Source of the DNA: Clostridia bacterium
Lineage (GTDB): Bacteria; Bacillota; Clostridia; Oscillospirales; CAG-272
Direction: 5' to 3'
DNA: 41,223 nt
NCBI GenBank assembly: GCA_017482495.1
Contig: JAFUMU010000046.1
Coordinates: 1-41,223, forward strand
Translations under genes and position numbers: made by a program
In this document: one piece after another, positions 1-8,261 of the stretch
Layout: every line of letters starts with the position of its first letter
Position numbering within the stretch: the stretch's first letter is position 1
The notes under the pieces: generated by a model
Databases searched by the model: none
The model's input: only the letters and a program-made list of their open reading frames with translations
Told to the model about the DNA's origin: nothing

Positions 1-20
1 CCCAAACCTCTTTAAAAGAT

Positions 21-56
21 AAAGCACGCCCCCCTGAAATCAGGGGGGCGTGCTTT
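21..56 (-). terminator. Rho-independent terminator of the AcnX operon
   Basis: A near-perfect inverted repeat has arms 21-37 and 40-56. It is GC-rich in the middle (a run of C opposite a run of G) with A/T at its base. It lies about 70 bases past the stop of the last gene of the MarR-reductase-AcnX operon. The outer A/T pairs would supply the U-tract in either direction, so it may be bidirectional. Confidence 0.8.
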
Positions 57-81
57 ATTTCTTAGAAAGGTTTTGAGGGGG

Positions 82-117
82 TCCGGGGGAACTTTTCCTC
101 AAAAAGTTCCCTCCGGA
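82..117. repeat. Intergenic inverted repeat
   Basis: TCCGG at 82-86 pairs with CCGGA at 113-117. Inside it, GGGAACTTTT (87-96) pairs with AAAAGTTCCC (102-111), leaving a 5-base loop and one unpaired base. It sits between the AcnX stop and the operon terminator and has no T-tract of its own. I take it to be a dispersed intergenic palindrome; no second copy is seen in this window. Confidence 0.55.
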
Positions 118-126
118 AAGCCTGAT

Positions 127-570
127 TTACTCAACTACAACTGTACCGTCTTCCTTAACTGTAACGGTCATACCGTCCTTAACGTATTCGAGAAATTCGT
201 CGCCAAGGCAGTCTACAACGGGCATAGTAACGCCGTCTACCCAAACGTCCGCAAGAACTGCGCCTGCGGCCGCAAGAGAGTCGATATGTCCTGCAAAGAG
301 CATACAAGCGGGATTCTTCTGCATAGAGCAGGCACAGTAAAGAACAAGTCCGCCTGTTGTGGAGCCGATGGTCTGAGGCAGGCAAAGAGCCTTATTTATA
401 AGGGGCTTGCCGTAGATCTCTGTATTGCTCTGGTCGCCGCACTTTACGTCCTTATCGCCAAACTGCAGCGCCATCTGAAAGGATGCAAGAGTATTAAATC
501 CCTGCTTTGTTACAACAGCCTCAGCAGTTACCTCACCGGGAGTAACTACTCTACCTTTAAATTCCTTCAT
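127..570 (-). CDS. Aconitase X small subunit (DUF126, swivelling domain)
   Basis: A 147-residue protein matching the DUF126 or AcnX swivel-domain family, the short partner of the aconitase X catalytic subunit. Typical features are the early GRVVTPG segment, a central GSTTGG loop and a C-terminal half that ends in a V-rich strand. AcnX pairs are dehydratases; known members act on cis-3-hydroxy-L-proline or phosphomevalonate. The start codon overlaps the stop of the large-subunit gene by one base (TAATG), so the two are almost certainly translated together as one enzyme. The substrate cannot be read from the sequence. In other lineages the two parts occur fused; here they are split. Confidence 0.85.
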   Translation of the reverse strand: MKEFKGRVVTPGEVTAEAVVTKQGFNTLASFQMALQFGDKDVKCGDQSNTEIYGKPLINKALCLPQTIGSTTGGLVLYCACSMQKNPACMLFAGHIDSLAAAGAVLADVWVDGVTMPVVDCLGDEFLEYVKDGMTVTVKEDGTVVVE

Positions 571-1844
571 TACTTTTTACCTCCTGTAACAGTCTCAAGA
601 ATTTCGGCATCTGTATAATATCTTGCGCTTGTATATGTACGAAGCTTATTTGAGGAGGTGATAACGGGCATCTTCTTGCAAAGCGGGTTGTTCATATACA
701 TAAGAGGACAGATATAAGAGGTTATAACGCCTGTAGCCTTAAGTCTTGCGGCATATTCTGTCTTCTCAAAAGCCTTAAGAACTGCGGGAGAGGCTGTGAA
801 TACTGTAGGCATAACGACCTTCTTCTTGCCGTTTTTCGCAAGGGACTCTTCCAGCTTAACTGTCCAGTCCTTAAGCTGCTCGAGAGAGAGATGAGGACAT
901 CCTACGAAGCAAAGCTTGGGCTTGGCATCGGTTTTTTTCCAGATAACGGGATAGTTATTCTTAACTCTTTCAAGCTCGGCATCGTCTATAACGTATTCCC
1001 TTGCGCCCTCTGAGATAAGCGCTTCTCCCTGCTCTACTGCCTCGGGAGTGAGGTTTGCAATATGATAAAGTCCTACTGCGCCGTTTGATGCGGTTGCGGC
1101 GCCGAAGTCCTTAAGATATGCGCAGGCGCTGTCTGTAAGCTCGTTTCCGATCCACTTATCAAGACCTACAACGTAGGGAACGTCCTCCATGACCTTCATG
1201 CCGATAGCGGAGCCGAGAAGCTGAGCCTCGGGCTTCTTTGTTGTCTCGATTTTAACGACCCAGGTCGCCTTTCTTCCCTCGTCTGTAAGAAGTCCGAAAT
1301 AGGGAACGTAGCCAACGATGGAGCCCATAATGTCGATGATGCCGGAGTTTCTGTTACATCTTGCGCCAAGAACGGAGTTTGCATATACAACTGCGCTGGA
1401 CTCAGCCCAGGAAAGAACGTCGCCCTTACCGGGATTGTTGCCAACCTCGTCCATATAGCAGGTGCAGGTAAATGCATTTTCGTCCATAAGACCCAGCTTT
1501 TTAAGCTGGCCCTCGTAGAAGTCCTGCTTTGTATACATAAACTTATTGAATACAAGATTCTGCAGAACGTTTGCGGGAACGTTCTTGTCGATGGGACGGG
1601 GGTCTACGGAGAATTTCTGCTCTGATGCAACGCCTGCGTCAAGTAGCTGCTGCATAAGATCGTATACGGGCGACATAACCTTGAGACCGAAGGAGGTTAC
1701 AAGGTGGTTATATTTTGATGTGATAGGCACAAGCTTTTCAGCCTCAAAGGCATCGCCGTACATTACCAGAGTCTTCATGACCTTGGCAAGTGTTTCGCCC
1801 TTTTCGCCGTTAAGTATGGCCTTCTGCTCTTCATTAAGATACAT
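570..1844 (-). CDS. Aconitase X catalytic (large) subunit
   Basis: A 424-residue protein of the AcnX (former DUF521) family, a metal or Fe-S dehydratase related to aconitase. Recognisable pieces are the N-terminal LNEEQKAILNGEKG, the cysteine-containing CTCYMDEVGNNPGKG segment near residue 145, ANSVLGARCNRNSG near 180-195, FVGCPHLS near 325 and the late YICPLMYMNNP. The cysteines in the first, second and last of these are candidates for Fe-S or metal ligands. A good ribosome site (AAAGGAAG) precedes the start. It lies 21 bases after the reductase gene. The usual substrate classes are cis-3-hydroxyproline and phosphomevalonate. No mevalonate genes are nearby, and the neighbouring flavin reductase suggests a catabolic enoate or imine step instead; that is inference. 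Confidence 0.88.
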   Translation of the reverse strand: MYLNEEQKAILNGEKGETLAKVMKTLVMYGDAFEAEKLVPITSKYNHLVTSFGLKVMSPVYDLMQQLLDAGVASEQKFSVDPRPIDKNVPANVLQNLVFNKFMYTKQDFYEGQLKKLGLMDENAFTCTCYMDEVGNNPGKGDVLSWAESSAVVYANSVLGARCNRNSGIIDIMGSIVGYVPYFGLLTDEGRKATWVVKIETTKKPEAQLLGSAIGMKVMEDVPYVVGLDKWIGNELTDSACAYLKDFGAATASNGAVGLYHIANLTPEAVEQGEALISEGAREYVIDDAELERVKNNYPVIWKKTDAKPKLCFVGCPHLSLEQLKDWTVKLEESLAKNGKKKVVMPTVFTASPAVLKAFEKTEYAARLKATGVITSYICPLMYMNNPLCKKMPVITSSNKLRTYTSARYYTDAEILETVTGGKK

Positions 1845-1865
1845 ATATTCGCTTCCTTTCTCTTA

Positions 1866-3935
1866 TCACAGCTTCATTGCAACGTCCCAGGCACCCCAGA
1901 TAACTGTTCTCAGGTTGCCAACGCTTGCGGCGTCGCCGATGATATGCACGTTCTTCTGCTCCTTTGCGATAGGTGCGGGATTGTAACCCACAGACATAAT
2001 AACGGAGTCTGCCTTGATATCTACTGAGCTTCCATCCTTATCGACTACCTTAACGCATCCGTCTGCGATCTCGGAAAGTCTTGTTTCGAGGTGAACGGGA
2101 ACCTTATTTGTCTTGAAGAAGTCGCGGAGATAGCTTGTATTTGCAAGGCATATACCGGGCGTTACCACAAGGTCGTCCTGCATCTCAACGATAGTGGGCT
2201 TCTTGCCCCTGAGATAGAGATCATATGCGATCTCGCATCCCGTAAGTCCGCCGCCGATAACTGTTACGTTCTCGCCTACCTCTGCGTTTCCGAGGAGATA
2301 GTCAACTGCCTCGATAGCAGTCTCTGCGCCCTTAACGGGAATCTTCTTTGCAACGGCGCCTGTTGCGATGATAACTTCATCTGCATCAAGCTCACTAATA
2401 TTCTTTACCTCTGTATTCATCTTAACATCGATGGGAAGTGAGGCAACCTCGCGGATATACCAGGCTATAAGATCTCTGTCCTTTTCCTTGAAGGAAGGAG
2501 CAGCTGCTGCTATAAATACGCCGCCAAGCTTATCTGTCTTTTCATAAAGAGTAACCTTATGTCCTCTCTTTGCGCAAACGATAGCTGCCTCCATACCGCC
2601 GATACCGCCGCCAACAACAGCGATCTTCTTCTGCTTCTTTGCAGGCTGAATGCTGTATTTCTTTGACTGCATCGTCTCGGGATTGAGCGCACAGCGGGCA
2701 AGTCCCATTGTATCCTTAAGGTCCTGAGTATTGGCGTGACCCTTGGAGGAGGAGAAATTGAAGCATCCGGAATGACAGCAGATACAGGGCTTGATGTCCT
2801 CAATTCTGTTTTCGATTATCTTTGTTATCCACTGGGGGTCTACAAGGAACTGTCTTGCAACGCCAACGCCGTCGATCTTTCCGTCGGCTACAGCCTTCGC
2901 TCCAACCTCTGCGTCCATACGTCCTGCGCAGACAACGGGAATATCAACGAATTTCTTAATATGCGCAACGTCCTCCAGATTACAGTTCTCAGGCATATAC
3001 ATAGGGGGATGAGCCCAATACCAGGAGTCGTATGTACCGTTATCGGCATTAAGCATATCATAGCCTGCGTCCTGCAGATATTTTGCCGCCTTCTCGCTCT
3101 CCTCCATATTACGTCCAACCTCAACGTAGTCCTCGCCGGGCATTGCGCCGTAGCAGAAGCCCTTCATCTTGGACTCAACGGAATAACGAAGGGATACGGG
3201 ATAGTCCTCGCCGCAGGCTTCCTTGATAGCCTTTACTACCTCTGCCGCAAAGCGATAGCGGTTTTCAAAGCTTCCGCCGTACTCATCGTTTCTCTTATTG
3301 AAAAATTCGATCGCAAACTGGTCGAGAAGATATCCCTCGTGAACTGCGTGCACCTCAACGCCGTCAACGCCTGCATCACGGCAGAGCTTAGCTGTCTTTG
3401 CAAACGCCTCGATGATCTCGTGGATCTGATGAACCGTCATCTCGGGGCATTCAATATCGTGCGCCCAGCGTGAGGGCTGAGGGCTGGGACATGCAAGCTC
3501 GTGGGAGGTATCGATAATAGGCTTCACAAGAGCTCTTGTAAGCTTATTCTTATGAAGGGGCGCAACAAGCTCTGTTATTGCCCAGGAGCGGCCCATGCCT
3601 GCTGTAAGCTGTACAAAAAGCTTAGCGCCTGTCTTATGGATCTCGTCCATAAACACCTTAAGCTCATCAAACATCTTGGGATTCTGCCAAAGCCACTTTC
3701 CCCAGAATGTATCTCGAAGAGGTGCGATGCCGGGGATTATGAGACCAACGTTATTGTTGGCTCTCTCAAGGAAGAGCTTTGCAGCTTCACGATCAAAATG
3801 GCATCCGCCCAGCTCGAACCATCCGAAAAGTGATGTTCCTCCCATAGGACACATTACGATTCTGTTTTTGATCTCTACGTTGCCTATTTTCCACGGGGTG
3901 AAAAGGGCTTCGTATTTAGGGTCCATCTTTTCCAT
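1866..3935 (-). CDS. Old-yellow-enzyme-type NADH:flavin oxidoreductase (FadH/BaiCD architecture)
   Basis: A 689-residue protein with the 2,4-dienoyl-CoA reductase layout. An FMN-binding TIM barrel spans about residues 8-370 ([14 protein letters not shown] near 194-207). A 4Fe-4S cluster loop follows, with cysteines at 384, 387, 391 and 415 ([15 protein letters not shown]). FAD-binding VGGGIGG is near 441 and a second dinucleotide motif, VIGGGLTG, is near 575. Such enzymes pass electrons from NAD(P)H through FAD and the cluster to FMN and reduce activated C=C bonds. It is the second gene of the MarR operon, with a 22-base gap behind the regulator and an AAAGGA ribosome site. Its substrate is unknown; co-transcription with AcnX suggests it reduces the dehydrated product. 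Confidence 0.87.
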   Translation of the reverse strand: MEKMDPKYEALFTPWKIGNVEIKNRIVMCPMGGTSLFGWFELGGCHFDREAAKLFLERANNNVGLIIPGIAPLRDTFWGKWLWQNPKMFDELKVFMDEIHKTGAKLFVQLTAGMGRSWAITELVAPLHKNKLTRALVKPIIDTSHELACPSPQPSRWAHDIECPEMTVHQIHEIIEAFAKTAKLCRDAGVDGVEVHAVHEGYLLDQFAIEFFNKRNDEYGGSFENRYRFAAEVVKAIKEACGEDYPVSLRYSVESKMKGFCYGAMPGEDYVEVGRNMEESEKAAKYLQDAGYDMLNADNGTYDSWYWAHPPMYMPENCNLEDVAHIKKFVDIPVVCAGRMDAEVGAKAVADGKIDGVGVARQFLVDPQWITKIIENRIEDIKPCICCHSGCFNFSSSKGHANTQDLKDTMGLARCALNPETMQSKKYSIQPAKKQKKIAVVGGGIGGMEAAIVCAKRGHKVTLYEKTDKLGGVFIAAAAPSFKEKDRDLIAWYIREVASLPIDVKMNTEVKNISELDADEVIIATGAVAKKIPVKGAETAIEAVDYLLGNAEVGENVTVIGGGLTGCEIAYDLYLRGKKPTIVEMQDDLVVTPGICLANTSYLRDFFKTNKVPVHLETRLSEIADGCVKVVDKDGSSVDIKADSVIMSVGYNPAPIAKEQKNVHIIGDAASVGNLRTVIWGAWDVAMKL

Positions 3936-3957
3936 AGCGTTTCATCCTTTATTTAAA

Positions 3958-4407
3958 TTATTTATTTTCATACTCTTCGCATTTGCTCTGAAGGTTTACA
4001 GATATAGTTTTCAGAGCCTTATACATTATCCTCAGCTCATCCTCCGTCAGTCCCGCCGCCGACACTTTAAGTATGCCGTCTATCTTACCAACGATCCCTC
4101 CTGCGACCTCTCTTCCCTTCTCTGTAAGAACAAGGGGAGCCTGATATCTTTTACCCTTGGTATCTCTTGCTTCAAGATATCCGTTTGCCTCAAGATATTT
4201 GACGCATCGGGAGATATTTGCCTTATCCTCCTCGCAGATATCGCAAAGTTCTGTTGCGGTAAGGGCGCCCTCCTTGTAGAGGTAGTAGAGGCAGGCAACA
4301 TGGGAGCTTTTAAGTTCGTATTCCGCCATGTCCTCGGTTTTTATTCTGTGTATGCTACGGCCGATAGTAGTCAGCAACACGGTAAATGTTTCAAATCTTT
4401 CTTTCAT
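3958..4407 (-). CDS. MarR-family transcriptional regulator
   Basis: A 149-residue winged-helix protein. The recognition region is ALTATELCDICEEDKANIS, followed by a wing (GYLEARDTKGKRYQAPLVLT) and C-terminal dimerisation helices, as in MarR. I place the start at the ATG at 4407 because AGGAG lies just upstream at 4412-4416; the longer open frame would read through the promoter and operator. It is the first gene of the operon with the flavin reductase and AcnX. A palindrome at the expected transcription start suggests it represses its own operon until a ligand, perhaps the pathway substrate, is bound. Confidence 0.88.
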   Translation of the reverse strand: MKERFETFTVLLTTIGRSIHRIKTEDMAEYELKSSHVACLYYLYKEGALTATELCDICEEDKANISRCVKYLEANGYLEARDTKGKRYQAPLVLTEKGREVAGGIVGKIDGILKVSAAGLTEDELRIMYKALKTISVNLQSKCEEYENK

Positions 4408-4420
4408 AGTTCTCCTACTT

Positions 4421-4469
4421 GTTGTGATTACAACATAACTATTGTAGCACATTACTCTCTTGTTGTCAA
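4421..4469 (-). promoter_or_regulatory. MarR operon promoter with overlapping palindromic operator
   Basis: Read on the minus strand, TTGACA (4464-4469) and TACAAT (4441-4446) are separated by exactly 17 bases. Just downstream, GTTGTAATCACAAC (4421-4434) is a GTTGT-N4-ACAAC palindrome that overlaps the predicted +1 and lies 5' of the ribosome site. Its size and symmetry fit a MarR dimer. Position and spacing are seen directly; binding by the product of the adjacent gene is inferred. Confidence 0.8.
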
Positions 4470-4551
4470 CGATATTCACCACACATACATGTTTTCTCGT
4501 TGGTTTTTGTGCAAGCAGATCGCCGCCCGAGCATTTAATCCTTGTGAAGGC

Positions 4552-4580
4552 AAAAAAGGTGATGCTGTCGCACCACCTTT
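4552..4580 (-). terminator. Rho-independent terminator of the subtilase/vWA gene
   Basis: AAAGGTGATGC (4555-4565) pairs with GCACCACCTTT (4570-4580) around a four-base loop, with one G-U pair. The run of A at 4552-4557 gives a U-tract on the minus strand, 10 bases past the stop codon at 4591. Confidence 0.8.
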
Positions 4581-4590
4581 TAGCATTGTA

Positions 4591-7500
4591 TTAGTTTACG
4601 GGAGTTCCGCAACGGTCGCAGAATTTCACTCCGGGCTGAAGTGTATTACCGCACTTAGCGCAAACCGTATTCTGTCCGGGAACGGTCTTTCCGCAATTAC
4701 CGCAGAATTTATCTCCTGTTACCAGAGCGGAACCGCAATGAACGCAGAACTTAGGCTTAGGTATTGCTACAGGCTCTGCAGGCTTCTGTACTTCTTCAAC
4801 TACAGGTGTCACCACGGGCTCTGCAGGCTTCTGTACTTCTTCAACTACAGGTGTCACCACAGGATCTGCGGGCTTCTGTACTTCTTCAACTACAGGTGTC
4901 ACCACAGGATCTGCGGGCTTCTGCACCTCTTCAACTACAGGTGTCACCACGGGTGTCTGAACATTTGCAGTAAAGTTATTATTTATGCTCTGATTTGCAG
5001 TATTGTCGGCAGAATATGCATCACGTATCATTGAAGCATATGCGTCACGAGCCGCAGCATCCGACTCAGATGTAGGCATATGAGCATATCCGCCTGACTG
5101 CGCTCTCATTCGCTCCTGCTCACTGATAAAGCGCTGCTGTGCCCTTTTAGCAGAGGCTCTCTTAGCAGCTTTAACTATAGCTCTGATGGCTACTATGAGA
5201 AGAATAAGCGCAATAATAGCACCCACAACACCCAGTATCAATGCTGTTCTGTGTCTGTACCAAATAACCAGAGCGAAGGTATACCATTCCTCCTCAAGCT
5301 CAACATCGATCTTCTTAGACTTCTTATCCACCTCGAAGGAGCCTGTCTTTTTAAGTCTGTCTATACTGCACTCATAGTCATCGAACTCAACATTTTCCAG
5401 TTTGAATTCGCCACTGTCATCAAGTGTAAAGGAGAAATAGAATTCATCGTCACGGTAGAGGTTTACTATTTCTCCCGAGTGCTCCTCGCCGAAGCGCAGA
5501 GTTACCTCAACATATTCTATCTCGATCTTTTCAATGGACTGAACTATAGCGCCGGAAACTTCAGAAGCAGATTCGATTCCCGTATATGCTCCGCCTGTTG
5601 CAAGAGATAGCTTTTCAAAGAACTCCTCTGCTGCGCCGCTGGCGCTTGTTCCTATAGTGAACACTCTGATAAGGCTCTTTTCAGGATCACCAACCTCGGA
5701 AACTGCGTCAGCGTCAGATGCCTTCACAGAATCGGTCATATAGCTTACTGTATCAGCGCCATATGTTGTTACTTCCTTAACGTCGAAGTCAGCTTCATAA
5801 AGCATCTTTTCGATCATTTCATATGTATAGCCTGTATTGGGCTCGGGATCAAGAGGAGCAGCATCACCGATAATGATAATGACCTTCTGCGATGCAGGTC
5901 TCCAATCAAGGCTCATGGCAGTTACAAGTCCGGAATACACTGTCTCGGGACCGTCACCGCCGTATCCCAGTGTCAGTCCGTTGATACCGTCTACGATCTC
6001 ATCAGTATCGTTTGTAAAATCAAACTGTATCTTGGCGGGATAGTCCTGACTTCCGCCTCTGTCGGCAAAGTCACGGTAGTCAACAAGTGCTACTCGGTAA
6101 TCAGATGTCTTCTCTGCAAGTGCGGCGATGATCTCTGTCATATTTTCCTTTGCGTTATCGATATCATCACTCATTGAACCTGTTGTATCTATAAGGAAGC
6201 ACAGGTCAAGTCCTGAACCGCCTGTATGTACTACATGACCGACAGACGAGCCTTCGCTTGTTGTAAGAGAATTACGAACTGCAAGATTAAGATCAAGAAG
6301 TCCGCTATAGTCCTCACTGTGATAGAAGCGTCCTTGAACAGATGCACAGATTATCTGCTTTACCTCAGGCCCTGTAAGCTCCGGATTGGCTCCGAATACA
6401 AGTCCCGCGGAGGCTGTTACGTGAGGAGCGGCCATTGATGTTCCGTTAAGGAACTGTGTCTTATCTCCGGGAACTGTACTGAGTATGGATTCACCGGGGG
6501 CTACAATATCAACTCTGTCGCCTACACAAGAGAAAGAAGAATATGCATATGCATCATCTCCTGTCATTCTTACAGAGCCTACAACGATGATCCTGTCACT
6601 TACTGTTTCGTTGTCTATAAGAGCAAGATAGTTATTATACTTTGCATCAGAGTCACCTGATTCCAACTCTGCTGTATAGTGGGAAGCATTCGCTTCATCA
6701 AATTCCTCATATCCGTATACTGCGCTGTCATTGACAACATAGGGGGTGTTATTGCTGTTACCTGCAGAAACACAGATAACGAAGTCTTTTTTACCTTCAG
6801 CCTGTCTGTCAAGAATGAGTCTCTCAATGAGAGCTCCCGCCTGTTCTGCCTGACCGTCAAGATAAGTTATAGCAGCGCTGTTGCCGTGGCTGGCCGCAAA
6901 TCCTATAAGTCTGCATGTATTCTGGCTGATATTTATAGCCTGAACATCCTGGTCTACCAGCATTTTAATAGCTCTGAAATAGTTGAAGGGCGTTGTATAT
7001 TCAGATACTACCTTATTATCTACCACGTTATAGGCGCAGGCATAATAAAGCTCGCCCTTATCTCCCATGATACCGGAAATATCATCGTCGTTCCATGTAG
7101 CAAGCATAGTTCCCGCAACATGAGTACCGTGTGTATCAGGTGCCCATACGTCTGTGTCAAGTGCATATGCACTGGTCTTACCTGTATCCTGATCTGTAAG
7201 AACAGCATATGCGCCCTTTACGCTTGCCTTCAGGTCTCGATGGCTGATATCGGGCATGGAGTCGATAAGTCCTACCTTAACTGTGGACAGCTTATCAAGA
7301 TATCCCCACGCATCAGGTGCATTGATGGCCTCAACGCCCCAGTTGCTTCCTGCGGGAGTATCGTCCCAGGATGCTTTACGTGAAGATGTATCATACCAAG
7401 GGTCGTCAGGATATACGGGGGATGCCACCGGAAGCTCCGACTCCTCAGCATCACTGTCAAATACAGTTACCTCGCTGATAAATGCATCAGCTACCGTTTC

Positions 7501-7911
7501 TTCCTTCTTAAGATCGTCCACCATATCCTCAAGCTCGCTGAGCTCATATGCATCATAGAGCTTTATCTTGTAAACGCCTATATCTTCCATTTCCTCGGCG
7601 ATCTCGCCGTCAAGATCGTATGCAAGCTTTTTGATCTCCTCCGGATCGGCTCCCTCTGCGGCAATAACGATGATCTCGTTATTGATATAAGGAGTGCCTG
7701 ATTCCTCATCATACGATATTTCCTCAAAGGTCTCCGCAAGATGCTTGAAGTTCTGTGTTACGGGGTCATTTATGGGCTTGATAAATGCGCCGTATGCCCA
7801 GAATCCGCCAAGCGCCAGAAGAAGCACCAGAACGATCACGCCCAAAACTATAAACAAGGGCTTAGATGACTTCTTCGGCTTTTTGCGGTCAAAATCCTGA
7901 GTTTTTGTCAT
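4591..7911 (-). CDS. Membrane-anchored subtilisin-like (S8) protease with vWA domain and cytoplasmic zinc ribbons
   Basis: A 1106-residue protein with an unusual layout. A basic N-terminus leads into a TM helix (about 19-43). A prodomain-like region (75-150) precedes a subtilase domain with Asp217 (GLIDS), His261 (DTHGTHVAGT), Asn385 (SAGN) and Ser492 (NGTSMAAPH). A von Willebrand A domain begins at 569 with the MIDAS motif DTTGS (575-579). A beta-rich stretch (800-870) follows, then a second TM (about 887-912), a basic helix, four 15-residue Pro/Val/Glu repeats (987-1046) and two CxxC-CxxC zinc ribbons (1056-1073, 1084-1101). All four protease residues are present, so it should be active. 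Topology puts the protease and vWA outside and the zinc ribbons inside. It is a single-gene unit, divergent from the lic operon, with its own promoter and terminator. Substrate unknown. Confidence 0.88.
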   Translation of the reverse strand: MTKTQDFDRKKPKKSSKPLFIVLGVIVLVLLLALGGFWAYGAFIKPINDPVTQNFKHLAETFEEISYDEESGTPYINNEIIVIAAEGADPEEIKKLAYDLDGEIAEEMEDIGVYKIKLYDAYELSELEDMVDDLKKEETVADAFISEVTVFDSDAEESELPVASPVYPDDPWYDTSSRKASWDDTPAGSNWGVEAINAPDAWGYLDKLSTVKVGLIDSMPDISHRDLKASVKGAYAVLTDQDTGKTSAYALDTDVWAPDTHGTHVAGTMLATWNDDDISGIMGDKGELYYACAYNVVDNKVVSEYTTPFNYFRAIKMLVDQDVQAINISQNTCRLIGFAASHGNSAAITYLDGQAEQAGALIERLILDRQAEGKKDFVICVSAGNSNNTPYVVNDSAVYGYEEFDEANASHYTAELESGDSDAKYNNYLALIDNETVSDRIIVVGSVRMTGDDAYAYSSFSCVGDRVDIVAPGESILSTVPGDKTQFLNGTSMAAPHVTASAGLVFGANPELTGPEVKQIICASVQGRFYHSEDYSGLLDLNLAVRNSLTTSEGSSVGHVVHTGGSGLDLCFLIDTTGSMSDDIDNAKENMTEIIAALAEKTSDYRVALVDYRDFADRGGSQDYPAKIQFDFTNDTDEIVDGINGLTLGYGGDGPETVYSGLVTAMSLDWRPASQKVIIIIGDAAPLDPEPNTGYTYEMIEKMLYEADFDVKEVTTYGADTVSYMTDSVKASDADAVSEVGDPEKSLIRVFTIGTSASGAAEEFFEKLSLATGGAYTGIESASEVSGAIVQSIEKIEIEYVEVTLRFGEEHSGEIVNLYRDDEFYFSFTLDDSGEFKLENVEFDDYECSIDRLKKTGSFEVDKKSKKIDVELEEEWYTFALVIWYRHRTALILGVVGAIIALILLIVAIRAIVKAAKRASAKRAQQRFISEQERMRAQSGGYAHMPTSESDAAARDAYASMIRDAYSADNTANQSINNNFTANVQTPVVTPVVEEVQKPADPVVTPVVEEVQKPADPVVTPVVEEVQKPAEPVVTPVVEEVQKPAEPVAIPKPKFCVHCGSALVTGDKFCGNCGKTVPGQNTVCAKCGNTLQPGVKFCDRCGTPVN
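4770..4953 (-). repeat. Four 45-bp in-frame tandem repeats
   Basis: Four near-identical 45-base units encode PVVTPVVEEVQKPAD or its E-ending variant inside the cytoplasmic linker of the subtilase/vWA protein. Two units end in D and two in E. The DNA copies are almost identical, which points to recent duplication, and the repeat number probably varies between strains. Confidence 0.9.
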
Positions 7912-7964
7912 AAAGATTCCTCCTGTATGATATATCCTTTAACGGATGTTTTTTTACGCCTAAC

Positions 7965-7993
7965 ATTATATCACATTCAATGTATTTTTTAAA
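7965..7993 (-). promoter_or_regulatory. Promoter of the subtilase/vWA gene
   Basis: On the minus strand a perfect TATAAT (7965-7970) follows a weak TTTAAA (7988-7993) at 17-base spacing. A strong AGGAGG ribosome site lies at 7919-7924, eight bases before the ATG. Confidence 0.65.
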
Positions 7994-8166
7994 CATTTTT
8001 TGACATTTTTTCTTTAAAAAAGTATTAAACATCTCAATTATCCCTATTTGTGGCTGAAAAGAATGCTTTTTTGTACAATAAATCTCCTCAAAGTATTGAT
8101 TTCAATTTGCAATGTGCCGAAAATCATCACAACGCCCTTTTTGAGACAACATATTTGCTGTTGCTC

Positions 8167-8195
8167 TTGATTTTTTCTACATATAGTGTTATAAT
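8167..8195 (+). promoter_or_regulatory. Promoter of the lic operon
   Basis: TTGATT (8167-8172) and TATAAT (8190-8195) are 17 bases apart, and TG precedes the -10 in the extended -10 position. The transcript would start near 8202 and pass through the ATGTTG/CAACAT palindrome (8209-8227). An AGGAGG ribosome site lies just before the first gene. Confidence 0.75.
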
Positions 8196-8261
8196 ATTTG
8201 TTTGTATGATGTTGAAAAATGCAACATGATCAAATGAGAAATAAGGGTCAGGAGGACCGAT

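Larger units (their letters stand above)
7912..8261. other. AT-rich divergent intergenic region
   Basis: This 350-base gap holds the promoters of the divergent subtilase/vWA gene and lic operon, listed separately. A further plus-strand hexamer pair, TTGACA (8000-8005) and TATTAA (8023-8028) with 17-base spacing, is a weak upstream promoter candidate. The lic leader carries a small palindrome, ATGTTG (209-214 past 8000) against CAACAT (222-227 past 8000), that could be an operator or leader hairpin. No gene is seen. Confidence 0.6.

Noticed and set aside
4764..4973. Plus-strand frame made of leucine- and glutamine-rich repeats
   Set aside because: It is the mirror of the 45-bp coding repeats of the subtilase/vWA gene.
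3595..5034. 479-codon plus-strand frame across the MarR promoter
   Set aside because: It crosses the reverse of three well-supported genes, a promoter and a terminator, and has no recognisable domain.
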